Source: Ligustrum vulgare (taxonomy: Eukaryota > Streptophyta > Magnoliopsida > Lamiales > Oleaceae). From it: a stretch of DNA of 64,000 bases. The stretch lies in assembly GCA_963555705.1 (NCBI GenBank), contig OY743170.1:28409362-28473361 (forward strand), given 5' to 3'. A program made the translations under genes and the position numbers. Below the pieces are notes generated by a model, which was not told the DNA's origin, made no database searches, and saw only the letters and a list, made by a program, of their open reading frames with translations. Below, piece after piece: positions 11,690 through 23,275 of the stretch (within the stretch, counting starts at the first letter, position 1; the number at the start of each line of letters is the position of its first letter).

Positions 11690-13591
11690 AGAGAGGCAAA
11701 AGAAGCCAAAACATCAAAAACGGCAAGTTGTGGCAGATAATAATCGGGTGGTACAGGTTATTGATTTGGTTGATGAGGGAAATAAGCATGTTGGTGATTT
11801 TATGACTCCACAAATTGTTCATACCCAGTCAAGCATTGTTTACCCACCTTTTGGTCCAACAAATTTTAAGTTGAAAACTAATGTTATAAACGTGTTTCAA
11901 AACGAGCAACAATTTTTAGCAAACCTAATGAGAATCCACACACTCATATCTCTATATTCTTGGAGATGTGCCAACATGTAAAATATCATGGTGTATTAGA
12001 TAAGCCATCAAACTTCGTCTATTCCCACAAACCATGTAAGACAGAGCACTGGATTGGTTAGATTCTCGTCCCGCTGTAAGCATCACTACTTGGAATGACT
12101 TGATCCAGAAATTCTGCACAAAATTCTTTCCACAAGTCAAGGTTGCTAAGCTCAGACACGATATAACAGTATTCCAGCAATAGGACTTAGAATCATTTGA
12201 TGAAGTGTGGAGTAGGTTCAAAAACATGCATAGGAAATGTCCTCAACGTGGAATTCCTAAGAATGATTGGATACAATACTTTTGCACTGGTCTATTCCCT
12301 CAATACAAAAGCCTGGTTGACTCCTCTTCGAGTGGATCATTGACTACTCAAACTATTGATAGGCTATTCAAATTGTTTCAAAGGATAGCCAATACAAATG
12401 CCATGTGGGCATTTGACAGATCAATTCAAAGGAAACCAGCTGGGGTCTATGAGGTGGACACTATTACATCATTGTCTAAAAAAATAGACTCGTTGGTAAA
12501 CAAAGTAGAGAGCATTGCACAATCTAGCCAATCGACGAAGAAGGCAACGATGGGCTTTGAAGAATGTAGAGCAAACCATTTGACTATAGAATGTCCCAGT
12601 TTGGCATGCCAAGTTGATTTCATACAGGGGGAAAACATCAACACAATAATCCATATTCAAATACATACATTCTGATTTGGAAAAATCACCTCAACTTGTC
12701 GTGGTGGGACAATCAAAACAGTGCAAGCCAACATGTACCTCAATATTTAAAATGAAGAGAATAAGTCCACACTTGAATAGATGTTTGGTATGCTCATGAA
12801 GAAGATTGAGCAGTTTATGGATAAGATTGAGCAATTCATGGGTAAAATTGATCAGTTTATGAGAAGGACAAAAACCATTATGCAAAATCACCAAACATCG
12901 ATCAGAAATTTGGAAACACAAGTGGATTGGATGGCACAAGTATTGATAAATAAAGTACATAGAGCATTTCCCATCAATATTGAAATTAATCCAATTAGCA
13001 GGTATTAGCTATTGAAGCTCTATAGAAAGAGGTGAATTTTATTCCAGGAAGAATCCATTTTCTCCATGTGAAAGGGTGTATATACCTTCCACTCCTTTTC
13101 CCTAAAGATTAAAAGGTTATATAAAGAAACAAAGGGTAAATGTGATTACAACATGTAGTGATGTTCAACTATCTGAAATCCATCTAAAGGGATCAACTGA
13201 TGTCCAAGAAAAAGAGGCTCAAAAGGAGGAAAACTAGGTTGAGGTGTTTGAAATAGTAGAAGAAACAACTAAGGTGAAATCAACAACTACGCCTTACGAT
13301 CCACCTATCTCATTACCAAAACGATTGAAGAAAAGTAATGAAGATCAGCAGTTCAATAAATTCTTAGAAATGCTCAAAAAACTGCATATTAACAATCATT
13401 TCATCAACGTAATTAGGCAAATTCCAATATACTCTAAGTTTTTGAAAGAGGTGAAATCCAAAATGAGGAAGCTTGAAGAGTTCGAGATAGTGTCCTTAAC
13501 TAAAGAGTGTAGTGCAATCTTGCACAAGAAGTTACCAACCAAACTTAAGGATCCAGGGATTTTTCCATACCTTGCATTATTGGTGATTTAA
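11690..13591 (+). pseudogene. gag remains of the nested Athila-like element
   Basis: Frames shift several times. 11730-11981 carries IVYPPFGPTNFKLKTNVINV. The retrotransposon gag core follows (ISIFLEMCQ near 11950, then TTWNDLIQKFCTKFFP near 12090). 12205-12675 carries the end of gag (VWSRFKNMHRKCPQRGIP, GLFPQYKSLVDSSSSGS). 13244-13591 carries a linker typical of this lineage (LPKRLKKSNEDQQFNKFLEM, LKKLHINNHF, LTKECSAILHKKLPTKLKDP). Stops in the core (for example near 12040 and 12183) make it non-functional. A similar minus-strand gag lies at 24229-25060. Confidence 0.8.
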
Positions 13592-13600
13592 GAGAGAATT

Positions 13601-14091
13601 AAATTTTATGTGATCTTAGTGTAAGTATAAAAATTTTATGTGATCTTAGTGTAAGTATAAACTTGATGCTCTTATCTGTCAATAGGAAACTAGGATTGAG
13701 AGATCCCAAACCCACGTCACTCATATTACAACTGGCCGATAGCTCAATCTGACATCCATATGGGGACACTGAGGATGTTTTTAATATAAGTGAACAAATT
13801 TATATTCCCAGTTGACTTTGTGTTCCTGGACATAGAGGAGGACAGTGGGATGCCTTTGATCTTAGGCCAAACTTTTCATGCCACAGAAAGAGCATTAATT
13901 GATGTAGAGAAGGGAGAGGTAAAATCTAAGGAAGATGATGAGCAGGTGACATTCCATATGACTCAAATAGAAAATCAAGATCCATTTCTTGAAAACAACT
14001 CCAAAATAGAGTTTGAATCACGGCATGGGGTGAAGAAAGTTGTGAACATATGGTCAAAACAAAGGACAATGCCTCAACATCTTGTTTTATG
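13601..14091 (+). pseudogene. Protease remains with a 30-bp tandem duplication at the active site
   Basis: The retropepsin segment reads FMCDLSVSINL, KLGLRDPKPTSLILQLADSS and, in another frame, VFLDIEEDSGMPLILGQTF near 13810-13880. A perfect 30-bp duplication (13601-13630 and 13631-13660) covers the catalytic Asp codon region, so the motif occurs twice. Asp-Leu-Gly-Ala reads Asp-Leu-Ser-Val. The sequence is cut off by the solo LTR at 14092, and no reverse transcriptase follows. Confidence 0.75.
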
Positions 14092-16832
14092 TGTAACGCC
14101 CCGAGTTCCGTGAAACCCGGAACGTCACTTTTCTAAATTCTTGAGTAAAATTTTGTTGCGGAAAAATGACTAAATATTTAATATCACATTTATTGAATAA
14201 AAGTTTAGCGATAATTCAGATGGAATAAGGTAATTCGTATAAATTTATAAAAAAAGTGACAATTCTTGATAAAATGAAATAATTATTTCAAAGTTCACGA
14301 CTTTCAAAAAAAATATCAATTTGTAATTTGCCGTCTTTGCCCATCACTCGCCACCGTCTCCGAAATCTGCAAAAATTGTTAAAACAACGGGTTGAGCATT
14401 TCAAAATGAAATACTCAGTAGACTCATCGCCAATAATTAATCTACAAGATAATTGGACAAGTGATTATGCAAATAATGTAGTGACATTCTTTTCTTATTC
14501 ATAGGCATCACATAGTGAACGCAAATGAACACATTCTTTTCTTTTCTTGGCTAGCAGATAAGTTATGCCCAGCATAACATAATTCTTTATCTCAAAAGAG
14601 ATATTCTTTTCTCATGCAATTAAGCATAAAATCACACAAATCCACATAACACATGCAATTATAATATAAATCAATTAGTGGGGGAGAGTCTACCTTAAAC
14701 TTAACGAGTGTGGTTGAGCGGGAATGACTTCAATCTTTCAAATCTCCGTACGCCTCATCTAGCCAATAAGTTAAATTAGTCTTTTAGAAATTTATAGTTT
14801 AAAAATGATAAATTACAATTTGAGGACTAGAATTGATGATTTGAAAGTTAATGGACTAGAATAAATACTTTGAAAGTTGAGGGACTAAAATGAATACTTT
14901 GAAAGTTGAGGGACTAAAATGTAAATTTTCAAAAGTTGAGTTGAAACTCAAAACGAATATTAAACAATAGGGCTGAAAATAATAGATTTTAAAATGAAGG
15001 GCTGATTAAACTCATTTAAAACTTAAGGGCTGAAATGATAAGTTTAAAACTAAAGAGGGATTGAATTGAATAACTTTAAAAGTTGGGGGACTGAAATAAA
15101 AGATTTTGAAACATAAGGGCTGAAATGTAAATTTTTTTTAAAAAAAATATATTAATATATATGTATATATCCCTCATATCTCTCTCTCTCTCTCTATCGT
15201 TAGAGAGAGAGATAGATCAGCGAAGAAGAAGGGGGCGACGCCCCTTCCTCCGTCCAGCTGCTGCCGGCGCTTCAGCCGGCGAGGCGCCGGCGGCACGAGG
15301 CGATGGTGAGAGTGTGTGGTTAGGGAGAGGACTTTTTGGGCGATTTTGAAGCGATTTGGGGCTGGAACCGAGGCTGAAAATTATACTTTCCGATGGTGAA
15401 TCGACGGTTGAGGTAGGTAACTGATCTATTTCTTGATCTTCGTGAGTTTTGGGTTTGATTTGGGTTTGGGGGTGGTGATTCGAATTTAAATGGAGGATTC
15501 TGCGATGGCAGTGGTTCTGGTGAACTCGGTGGTGATGTGGTGGAATGGGTTTACAGTGAATTTACGGTGATGTTGGTGTGGAGTGTAGTCTGGATGATTT
15601 GAAATCTGAATTTTTGGTTGTCGTTGATGGATGTACGTGGTGGTTGGTGATGGAGCAGTCGGTTTCGTCTGAGCCATGGTTCTTGCAGTGTTGTGGTTCG
15701 TAAATCCGGTGTTGCAGATGGCGGCAGTCGGTGGTGGCTGCCGTGATGCTGGCCAGGCTTGATGGATTTGGGTTGTGGATTTGTTTGAGGTAGTGATTTG
15801 GGTGATTCCAATGTAGTGGTTGGTTGTGACATGGCTGAAGGTCGGCGAATTGGTGGTGAAAGTGGCGGATGTTGACTGCTGGTTTGGTGGATTGTGGTGA
15901 TTGAGGTGGAGATGAAAATGGTTTTGAGGTCTGGTTGGTCAAGGTGATAATGATGATGATAGAAGGCAGTGGCCGGTTTGGTGTTCGATGGCTTGGGTGC
16001 AGGTGGTTCAGCATGGTGACGATGATGATTTGTGGCCTGCATTGGGTGGGGATTCTTGGTGGTGATGAGACAGTGGAGGTGGTGGCCGGTGATGCTGGTT
16101 TGGAGGTGAGATAGTTGTGGTCTGCGGTGATGGTGGTGTTGGTGTTGGGGGAAATGGTGATTTGTGTATTGTAGCGGGGTGATGGTGAAGGTGAAAAAAT
16201 GGAGTTGTGATTTGGTGTGACACTGGCATCTTGGATTGGTTGGAAATCGGTGTTGTGTAGAGGTTCGATTCAGCAATAGAGGTAGAGAGGTGTACGAAAT
16301 TGGAGGATCATATGGAATATAAGAGAGAATGGTGGAGAATTAGGTGGAATATGAAATGGAAAAATGGTGTAAAATATGGTGATTGATGATGATGAAATGG
16401 GTGGAAAAGAAGAAAACGTGGGATGTAATTAGTTTTAATTAGAAAGAATTAGTTTAGGTATAATTAACTAAAAATTAGACTAACCTCGATTAGGAAATGT
16501 GTTAAAACTGATATATTTTGGACTGAAAATAAATAAATTTTGAGATAAAATTGAATTACGTATTTTGGACTTAAAATAATTTAATAAGGAAAATTGAGAT
16601 ATTTTAATAAATTTGGAATTTAAAATGATTTTGAAAATAATACTTTGAATAAATAATTAAAATAATATAATTTTAGAAATTCGGAAAATTTAATTAAAAT
16701 CGAATGGATTTAACATTTCTCGACTTGGATAGACGAACGCGTCGCGGAGTTAACTTAATAAAAATGGGTGAGATAGCAGCGACAACGATGTTAAAATAAT
16801 TATTAAATGCGTAAAAATTCTTGGTCGCTACA
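14092..16832 (+). mobile_element. Solo LTR, TGTAACGCCCC family, plus orientation
   Basis: It begins TGTAACGCCCCGAG and ends GGTCGCTACA (TG...CA). The same family is present in reverse at 20887-23157, with close matches over the first 450 bp and the last 60 bp. Inside are a degenerate minisatellite (14815-15130, unit TTTGAAAGTTGAGGGACTAA), a CT/GA stretch (15178-15213) and a GC-rich patch near 15230-15310. A strong GT bias at 15400-16280 creates spurious His/Pro-rich frames on the other strand. No 5-bp duplication is seen (TTATG versus ACCTT). The long LTR suggests a Ty3/gypsy chromovirus (Tekay/Del-like); that lineage is an inference. Confidence 0.75.
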
Positions 16833-17495
16833 ACCTTACCCCCTTTAAAGTCATCTGACTTGGGAGTCACTGGCCTAAAACTTGCTAAAGCAGTCACTTA
16901 GAAAGCAAAGAAGAAAAGTATTGCCCAAAAGATGAGAAAAAAGAAAGGAAAAAAATGAACAATAAAGTGTTTGGTATAAACTTTGAGATTGGAACTTTCG
17001 AAACTGAGGGTGTGGAATAGGGAACTGATTACCATCGATCTTTTATGCATACTTGTCTAATTCGACTGCTTTGTGTATAAAAATGCAATGTGTTGATATT
17101 TAGAGACCACATAAATAGAGTAAACCTTGAGATTGCAGATAAAAGCATAAGGTTGTGATCACACATGAGAGATACGAGAAAAATTAAAAGAAAATCGTTG
17201 TTTAACCACAATGGATTTGGGTTTTTATTGCATTATAAGCCATACTACATTGAGTATATTTTTGTACGAGTATGCGTTTGATTTCGATTATTCACATAAA
17301 AATGGGAAGTCAAGCATTGGATAAGTAAAAATATTTTTTGCAATGTTGTTCAACTTTCTTTTTTAAAGTGTAATTTTTGGATCTAAACCTGAGGCATATA
17401 GCAAGTGATTTGGCAATTGACAAAAATACTTGTTGTTTGAATTTTTGTTTTATTGTTTAGTTCTACTTTGTTCTAGGATGAAAAAAATATTCTAA
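16833..17495 (+). other. Truncated 3' interior of the Athila-like element
   Basis: Non-coding remains between the nested solo LTR and the 3' LTR. The bases just before 17496 (GGATGAAAAAAATATTCTAA) are where the polypurine tract is expected. No reverse transcriptase or integrase motif was found, so several kilobases of pol are missing. Confidence 0.5.
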
Positions 17496-18710
17496 TGTTA
17501 GAGTTTTATATTTTTGTTTTAGAATAATTCTACCTAATTTGTTATTATTTATTTATATTTTAGAAATTTTACCAAATTCGAAAGAATGAAGCAATTGAGG
17601 CGAATAAATAGAAATTGGAGGATAAATGAAGCTAAATTGTACACCTGGAGAATTCGATGAAACCAATTAAGGTCAAAAGTCATATAATTGGAAGAATTCA
17701 AAAGTTTGGGTATTAAATTGATCTAATCGAAAGATGAAGGACCTGGAATGCAATTAAAGAATGAGGACCATGTACCAAAGAATGAAAGATGAAAATTGCA
17801 GCCAAAACATAACACCAAGTGATCGTCGGCATCTAACCTGGGCGATCGCTCGAACGTCACCAAAATAAGTAGTCGCGAAACCGAGTAACCACACAATCCG
17901 TGGACTTTCTACCACGTGATCACTTGGGACTGGGCTGCAGCTGGGCTTTTTACATGCGAATTTTTTCCATTCTTCTCCCAAATTACTTAGAGTTCGTCCA
18001 TACCTATATATAGCCAACCTTGAGCATGATTTTGGGGGTTCCCAATCATACTGTATTATACCAAAACGCTGTTGAATCATCATAAACTAATAAAAGTCAA
18101 GAGCAAGATTGAAGATTTCTACAACAAGATCATTTTTGGGTGATGAACTCCAATAATTCTTGTTATTATCCATCTTCAATTATGTTTCTAGGTTAGACGT
18201 TTATGTTAGAATCGTGATTAAATTTTTATTTTCATGATTTTTTGTTTTAGTATTTGTTTAATTTAATAAAATTTATGGGTTTGAGCAATTATTACCAAGT
18301 TTTCATGCATCTATAATTATCTGTACAGTAAATATATGATTGTTGTGGAGTTGTCGTAAGTTCGAATTATTATGATCACATTATTTATACATGTTTTAAC
18401 TGTCGTAACGTTCAATAATGGATAAAAATATACCGTTATGCTATGTTATCTTTCTTAGTGTCACAAAACGTTAATATTTTTCTTGATGTTCGTATTTATC
18501 ATAGAAATAGAGTCGGGTCACGCGTAGAAATAGGAGTTAATTCACCATTTTAAAAAGGGTTTTTAACATATTAGGAACATTGATATTCAAAATCCCATGA
18601 ATTGTAGTTAAGCATTTAAAACAAATCACGAATGATGGAAATAAAGTGGATTCTCGAATCTAGCATGGTTTTCTCATATATTTCATTATTTCAAAATTGT
18701 TTATTTTTTG

Positions 18711-20831
18711 TGTAATACCCCGAACTTCAAATTAAAACTTGGCCAATATCATTCATGCATCACCTATTGTTGACATTTCCATTTGCATTTACATTGATAA
18801 TTTATTAGGTTGATCAAGTGGTGGATGATGGATTGTGACTGGACAATAATTTGGAAAGCATCGTACTTTTAATCGGTGAAATCTTACGCTTTTATTTCAG
18901 ATTGATTAAGGCAATCCTAGACCTAGGTAAGTAGTTAAAACAATTTGGAGATTAGGTATAAGATGGTATGATCACAATTTTATATTATTAGGCTCAAGTG
19001 AAATGATAAGTACTGAAGTGGGAATTATAGAAATCGGTCGAGGATCGGGTGTCAATCGGGAACGGATTTGAATCAACGGTCGAGGAAATTACTTTATCAT
19101 CAAAATTAGGATCCTATGGTTATTAAATCACATGTTAAAACTCTTGAAATATTTTAAGGACACGTGATTTGGACTTAAGAAGGTTGGTAAAAAATCTGAA
19201 TTAAAAAGGAGCTGCCACCTCATGCTTGCTTATGTCCACTTGTGCTTTGATAGTTTGTTAGTTAACCCCTAAGGAATTTATCATGACTCCATCAAATTTA
19301 AACCTTATCTCTACCTTAAGACACAAAACAAATCCCTAAATACGTCCTCGAATGCTTCCAAGTAAGAGAGAACACTAGAAAGCTGAATAGAAGTAAGAAA
19401 GAGAATCTGGGCATTGAAGTCCTACACAAGTAAGTGTCACGGTTTTGAGGTTTTAATCCATTTATTTTGGGTGTTTTATGACCTATTTAATATCTGAACT
19501 TGATTTAAGTGATGTTGGTATTTTTTGGTGAATTTATGATGAAAAGAGAACGATTAGTTATTGAAAGAAAGTGAGTACAACCATAAAGGCAGAATCTGGA
19601 ATTGATGATCTTTGATGATTTAGCCATTGGTTTTGAATTATATCTTGAGGAATAACGTATTTATCGATTTGAATGTGTTTATATATGATTTTAAAGGTTT
19701 TAAAATGAGTTCGGAGGGTAGAACCTGATTTGAAGCATGATAATTAGAGTGGAACTCAAAACAGCCTTTGTGAAATTCTTAGTTTGATGTACTGTGAAAT
19801 GAATAGTTTATGAGGCTTTAAGTCCTAGAATTTGTGTGATTTTGGGGCGTGATTACCTTCACATACATGTCATAAATGTATGGTAAGAGTTTTGGTATGA
19901 ATGGATATAATTAAGGGTGTGAAAATAGGAATGAACCAACCTGCGCCGCAGCTGAAATTTAAAATCAGAATCTGTCCATTTTCAGATTTTGCATAGTTTC
20001 ACCCTTGCATGTTTACCATTCACCTCTAAAGCTTGGAAATTTGATTTGAATGAGTGTTAGGTCATTATTGATCCAAATAAATGTGTTTTACCTGCATTGA
20101 ACTTGGAAATAGGAGGATGTTTGGGGCTACCATACCATAAGTACGACTCGGAGAAGGCCCCAGCGAGGGAGCCAGGGGGAGTGGAAAGACCATGAGTACG
20201 ACACGGAAAAGACCCGAACGAGGGAGCCGGGTCATTACAAAAAAGGCACCTTTTTTTGACGACCCGGCTCCTAAGAATCATTGAATTAAACCCCTAGGTA
20301 CATGGTTCGAATTCTGCAGAAGGCAAAAATCCACTTATGGAGAAGGCTAGGGGTGAGGGAGCCAGGGGCCTTTTTTGTGACGACCCGGCCCCTAAGAATC
20401 ATTATACTAAACCTCTAGGTACATGGTTCGAATCCTGCAGAAGGCAAAAATCCACTTCTGGAGAAGGTTGGGCGAGGGAGCCAGGGGGAATGGAAAGACC
20501 TTGAGTACGACTCGGAAGAGGCCCCAACGAGGGAGCCGGTCGTTACACTATATTTTGGTTCTAAAGTCTTTTGTACTGTATTTTGGAATCTTGTAATGCA
20601 TGTATATATGACTTATAAATGGGGTTGTTTATACTTTTGTAACCTCAATGTAAAATGTTTTCAGTAAGTATATATAGTATTCTTTTCTCTCGATATACTA
20701 CTGTTATATTGTGAGAATTCTTACTCCATATTTAAATATAAAAAAAAATTGATCGCATATTTAGATCGAGTAATTATTTTCAGCCATTATTAAAATTTGC
20801 AAAAAATTGTCTATTAAAAAGGGGTGTGACA
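18711..20831 (+). mobile_element. Solo LTR with 5-bp target duplication TTTTG
   Basis: It begins TGTAATACCCCGAA and ends GGGGTGTGACA. It is 2121 bp long and flanked by TTTTG at 18706-18710 and 20832-20836. The 5' LTR of the host element has an uninterrupted sequence at this point, confirming insertion. It carries a tandem repeat at 20258-20500. The TGTAA..ACCCC start and GGGGTGT.ACA end fit plant Ty3/gypsy LTRs. No internal domains, so a solo LTR. Confidence 0.88.
20258..20500. repeat. 121-bp tandem repeat with B-box-like motif
   Basis: Two units begin GACGACCCGGC at 20258 and 20379. Each contains ACATGGTTCGAAT[TC]C followed by TGCAGAAGGCAAAAATCCAC. GGTTCGAATTC (20304) and GGTTCGAATCC (20425) match the tRNA B-box consensus GGTTCGANNCC. 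Partial copies of the GAGGGAGCCAGGGGG part flank both sides (20110-20235 and 20470-20545). Whether the motif works as a Pol III box is unknown; no A box was seen. Confidence 0.75.
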
Positions 20832-20886
20832 TTTTGTCTTTAGTCTAATTCATCAAAACACAAATTAATTTTTATAGTTCAGGTTA

Positions 20887-23157
20887 TGTAGCGACCGGGA
20901 ATTTTCATTTCTTTCTAAATAAAATATTTTTAGAACTTTAAATGCGCGTCGCTACGACTTTTTCCCATTTAATTTAAAAGAGTATTCGTCTAGCCAAATT
21001 ATCAATGAAATTAAATTAATTTTCATCGTAATTAAATTTCCGAACTTTATTTAAAATATATTCCAAATGTCACCATTTTAAAATCCTAATTCAAATTTTA
21101 ATGATTTTAAATCCAAAATTTCAAGCTCTAGGCCTACATGGAATAATTCTGAATTTCCAAATTTTTCCACTTTCAAAAAAAAAAAAAAAAAAGCCTCTCA
21201 AGGAATGATTCTGCTTTCCAAAAATTCTAACAAAACACACGTAATTCCATCTGCACTCCCAAAATCTCTCCCTCTTTTCCCTAATAACAATGGCTATCTT
21301 ACTGCAACATCCTGCAACTCAGCCTCAATCAAGAGATTATTCTTGCAGCTGTCCAAATCTGCATCCCCTCTTTCAGCCCTCAATTCTGCATCCAACTGAT
21401 TTCACCTCCCTGCAATCCATCCTCAATCAGCAAACAATCCGCAACTTACCAATATTCAGCAAAACCAACCGTAGCATATATCCCATTTTCATCCCACACG
21501 AAACTCACTCAAGCTAAACAAACAATCATTCTGGTAATTTTTCTTTCCTCCTACTCTACTGAAATTAATTCACAGCACCACCACAAACCGCCACCTCCTT
21601 TCCTCCCAGTCGAACCCCAATACCTGCAACACCCCACGGCTGCCAACACTCCTTAACCCACACCTCCACAACACCACCAATTCAATTTCAAGCTGCCACC
21701 AATTTCCCAAAAAACACCATCCCACCTTCAACATCCAATCCCACAACCGCACACCCCACTCGCACGACCATATCACCACCAACCACTACCCAACCTCAAT
21801 CCACACCATTTCCCCCAAAACCAAAACCCAAAACCAAGAATCAATTTACCCAAGAGCCTTACCTTGAACTCCGCCCCTTCGTTGCCGGTATTTCTTCGCC
21901 GGAAAACTCAAAAACGTACGATCTCCCAACCCCGCTTGCCTCTGTCCTTCGCACCAAAATCATCCCAATAAATCTTCTATTTTGCAATGCCCTACCCATA
22001 TCCGTTGTCGCCAAGTAATGGCGGCACTGCCGCCGCCTGCAAGGCGGCGTAAGGACACCGGTGGGCGTGACCGACGACGCCCCGTCGCCAACTCCATCCT
22101 CTGAAACGTGAATACAGAGAGAAGGAGTATTGATTTGGGTTTTAATGATATTGTTAATTTCTTATAAATCCCAAATTTTTAAAAAGTTGTAATTCAATCC
22201 CTTTCGTTTTTAAAACGTGTGAAATTTCAGCCCTTGTTATTTGAAATGTTTTAATTCTGTTTCAAAGATGTTAATACGTAACCAATTGGTCCATGCAGTC
22301 ATGAACTCTTTCAATCAGCCCTATTATTTTCGAAAATACTATTTCAATCCCAGAACTTTTAAAATTCAGTTTTCTCAAAATTTCTATCTAGCCCTCAAAC
22401 TTTATTTTGTCACGTTTAAATCATTAAATTTCTAAAATACTAATTTCATTAATTTACTTTTTGGCTAGACGAAGTAGTTGGTGATTTGAGAAGCTGACGT
22501 ACTATTCCCGCTCCGATTTTTGAGAACTCGTAAGGTTAAAGATAGACTCGCCCCCACTAATTGATTTAGACTATAATTGCACATGATTATGTGGATTTGT
22601 GTGATTTTATATGCTTAATTGCATGAGAAAAGAGAAGAATATCTCGTATGAGATAAATTTGAGAATTTATGTTATGCACGTCATAACTTATCTGCTAGCA
22701 TGAGACAAGAAAAGAATGTGTTCATTTGCACTCGTTTTATGATGCTTATGAATAAGAAAAGAATATCACTACATTATTTGCATAGTTACTTGTCCAATTA
22801 TCTTGAAGATGAATTATTGGAGTTGAGTCTACTGAGTATTTCATTTTGAAATGCTCACCCCGTTGTTTTAACAATTTTTGCAGATTTCGGTGACGGTGGT
22901 GAGTGATGGGCAATGGAGACAAATATAAATTTGATATTATTTTTGAAAATCGTGAATTTCGAAACAATGATTTCATTTTATCAAGAATTCTCATTTTTAT
23001 TAAGTTTGTATGAATTATTTTTTTTAAATCTGAATTATCGCTAAACTTTTATCCAATAAATGTGATATTTTATATTTAATCATTTTTTCGCAATAATGTT
23101 TATTCAAAAATTTAGAAAAGTGACGCTCCCGCGTTTCTCGGAACTCGGGGCGTTACA
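20887..23157 (-). mobile_element. Solo LTR, TGTAACGCCCC family, with target duplication GGTTA
   Basis: Reverse-oriented relative of the 14092-16832 LTR, 2271 bp. On the minus strand it starts TGTAACGCCCCGAG at 23157 and ends GGTCGCTACA at 20887. It is flanked by GGTTA on both sides (20882-20886 and 23158-23162). The middle is diverged and the GC-rich patch is at 22020-22090. No coding domains. Confidence 0.87.
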
Positions 23158-23275
23158 GGTTAAGTTAATTTGTGTAAAATAATAAATTTATTCAATCCTC
23201 GTGGGAACGATACAAACACTCAAAGTCCAATTTATTACTTTTGCGACGCGTACACTTGCGGTCGGAAATAGTACA

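Larger units (their letters stand above)
10331..23275 (+). mobile_element. Athila-like Ty3/gypsy element with three nested insertions
   Basis: It has paired LTRs (10331-11457 and 17496-23275, the latter interrupted), a primer-binding-like site just after the 5' LTR, gag and protease remains, then a truncated interior without reverse transcriptase or integrase. Both LTRs begin TG[CT]TA[AG]A and end TAG[CT]ACA. Insertions found inside are solo LTRs at 14092-16832, 18711-20831 and 20887-23157. No matching 5-bp duplication flanks the whole element (left TAATG, right AGTCT), so an edge may have been altered after insertion. It sits between the protease and gag of a minus-strand relative. Confidence 0.8.
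17496..23275 (+). repeat. 3' LTR of the Athila-like element, interrupted twice
   Basis: LTR pieces are 17496-18710, 20832-20886 and 23158-23275, together about 1.38 kb once the two target duplications are counted once. A TATATATAG box at about 18004 is preserved here but deleted from the 5' LTR. The two interruptions are solo LTRs with exact 5-bp duplications (TTTTG and GGTTA). Removing them restores colinearity with the 5' LTR. Confidence 0.85.

Noticed and set aside
15551..16276. 241-codon His/Pro/Thr-rich frame on the minus strand, with others nearby
   Set aside because: It lies in a GT-biased stretch of a solo LTR. Three overlapping frames have the same composition, and none has a domain.
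20304..20435. tRNA genes suggested by GGTTCGAATCC
   Set aside because: No cloverleaf or A box could be built around either B-box-like site.
21205..21517. Ser/Pro/Asn-rich plus-strand frames
   Set aside because: Inside the solo LTR at 20887-23157 and overlapping in two frames. No domain.
10331..23275. A 5-bp target duplication for the whole plus-strand Athila-like element
   Set aside because: TAATG on the left and AGTCT on the right do not match, so its edges rest on LTR alignment only.
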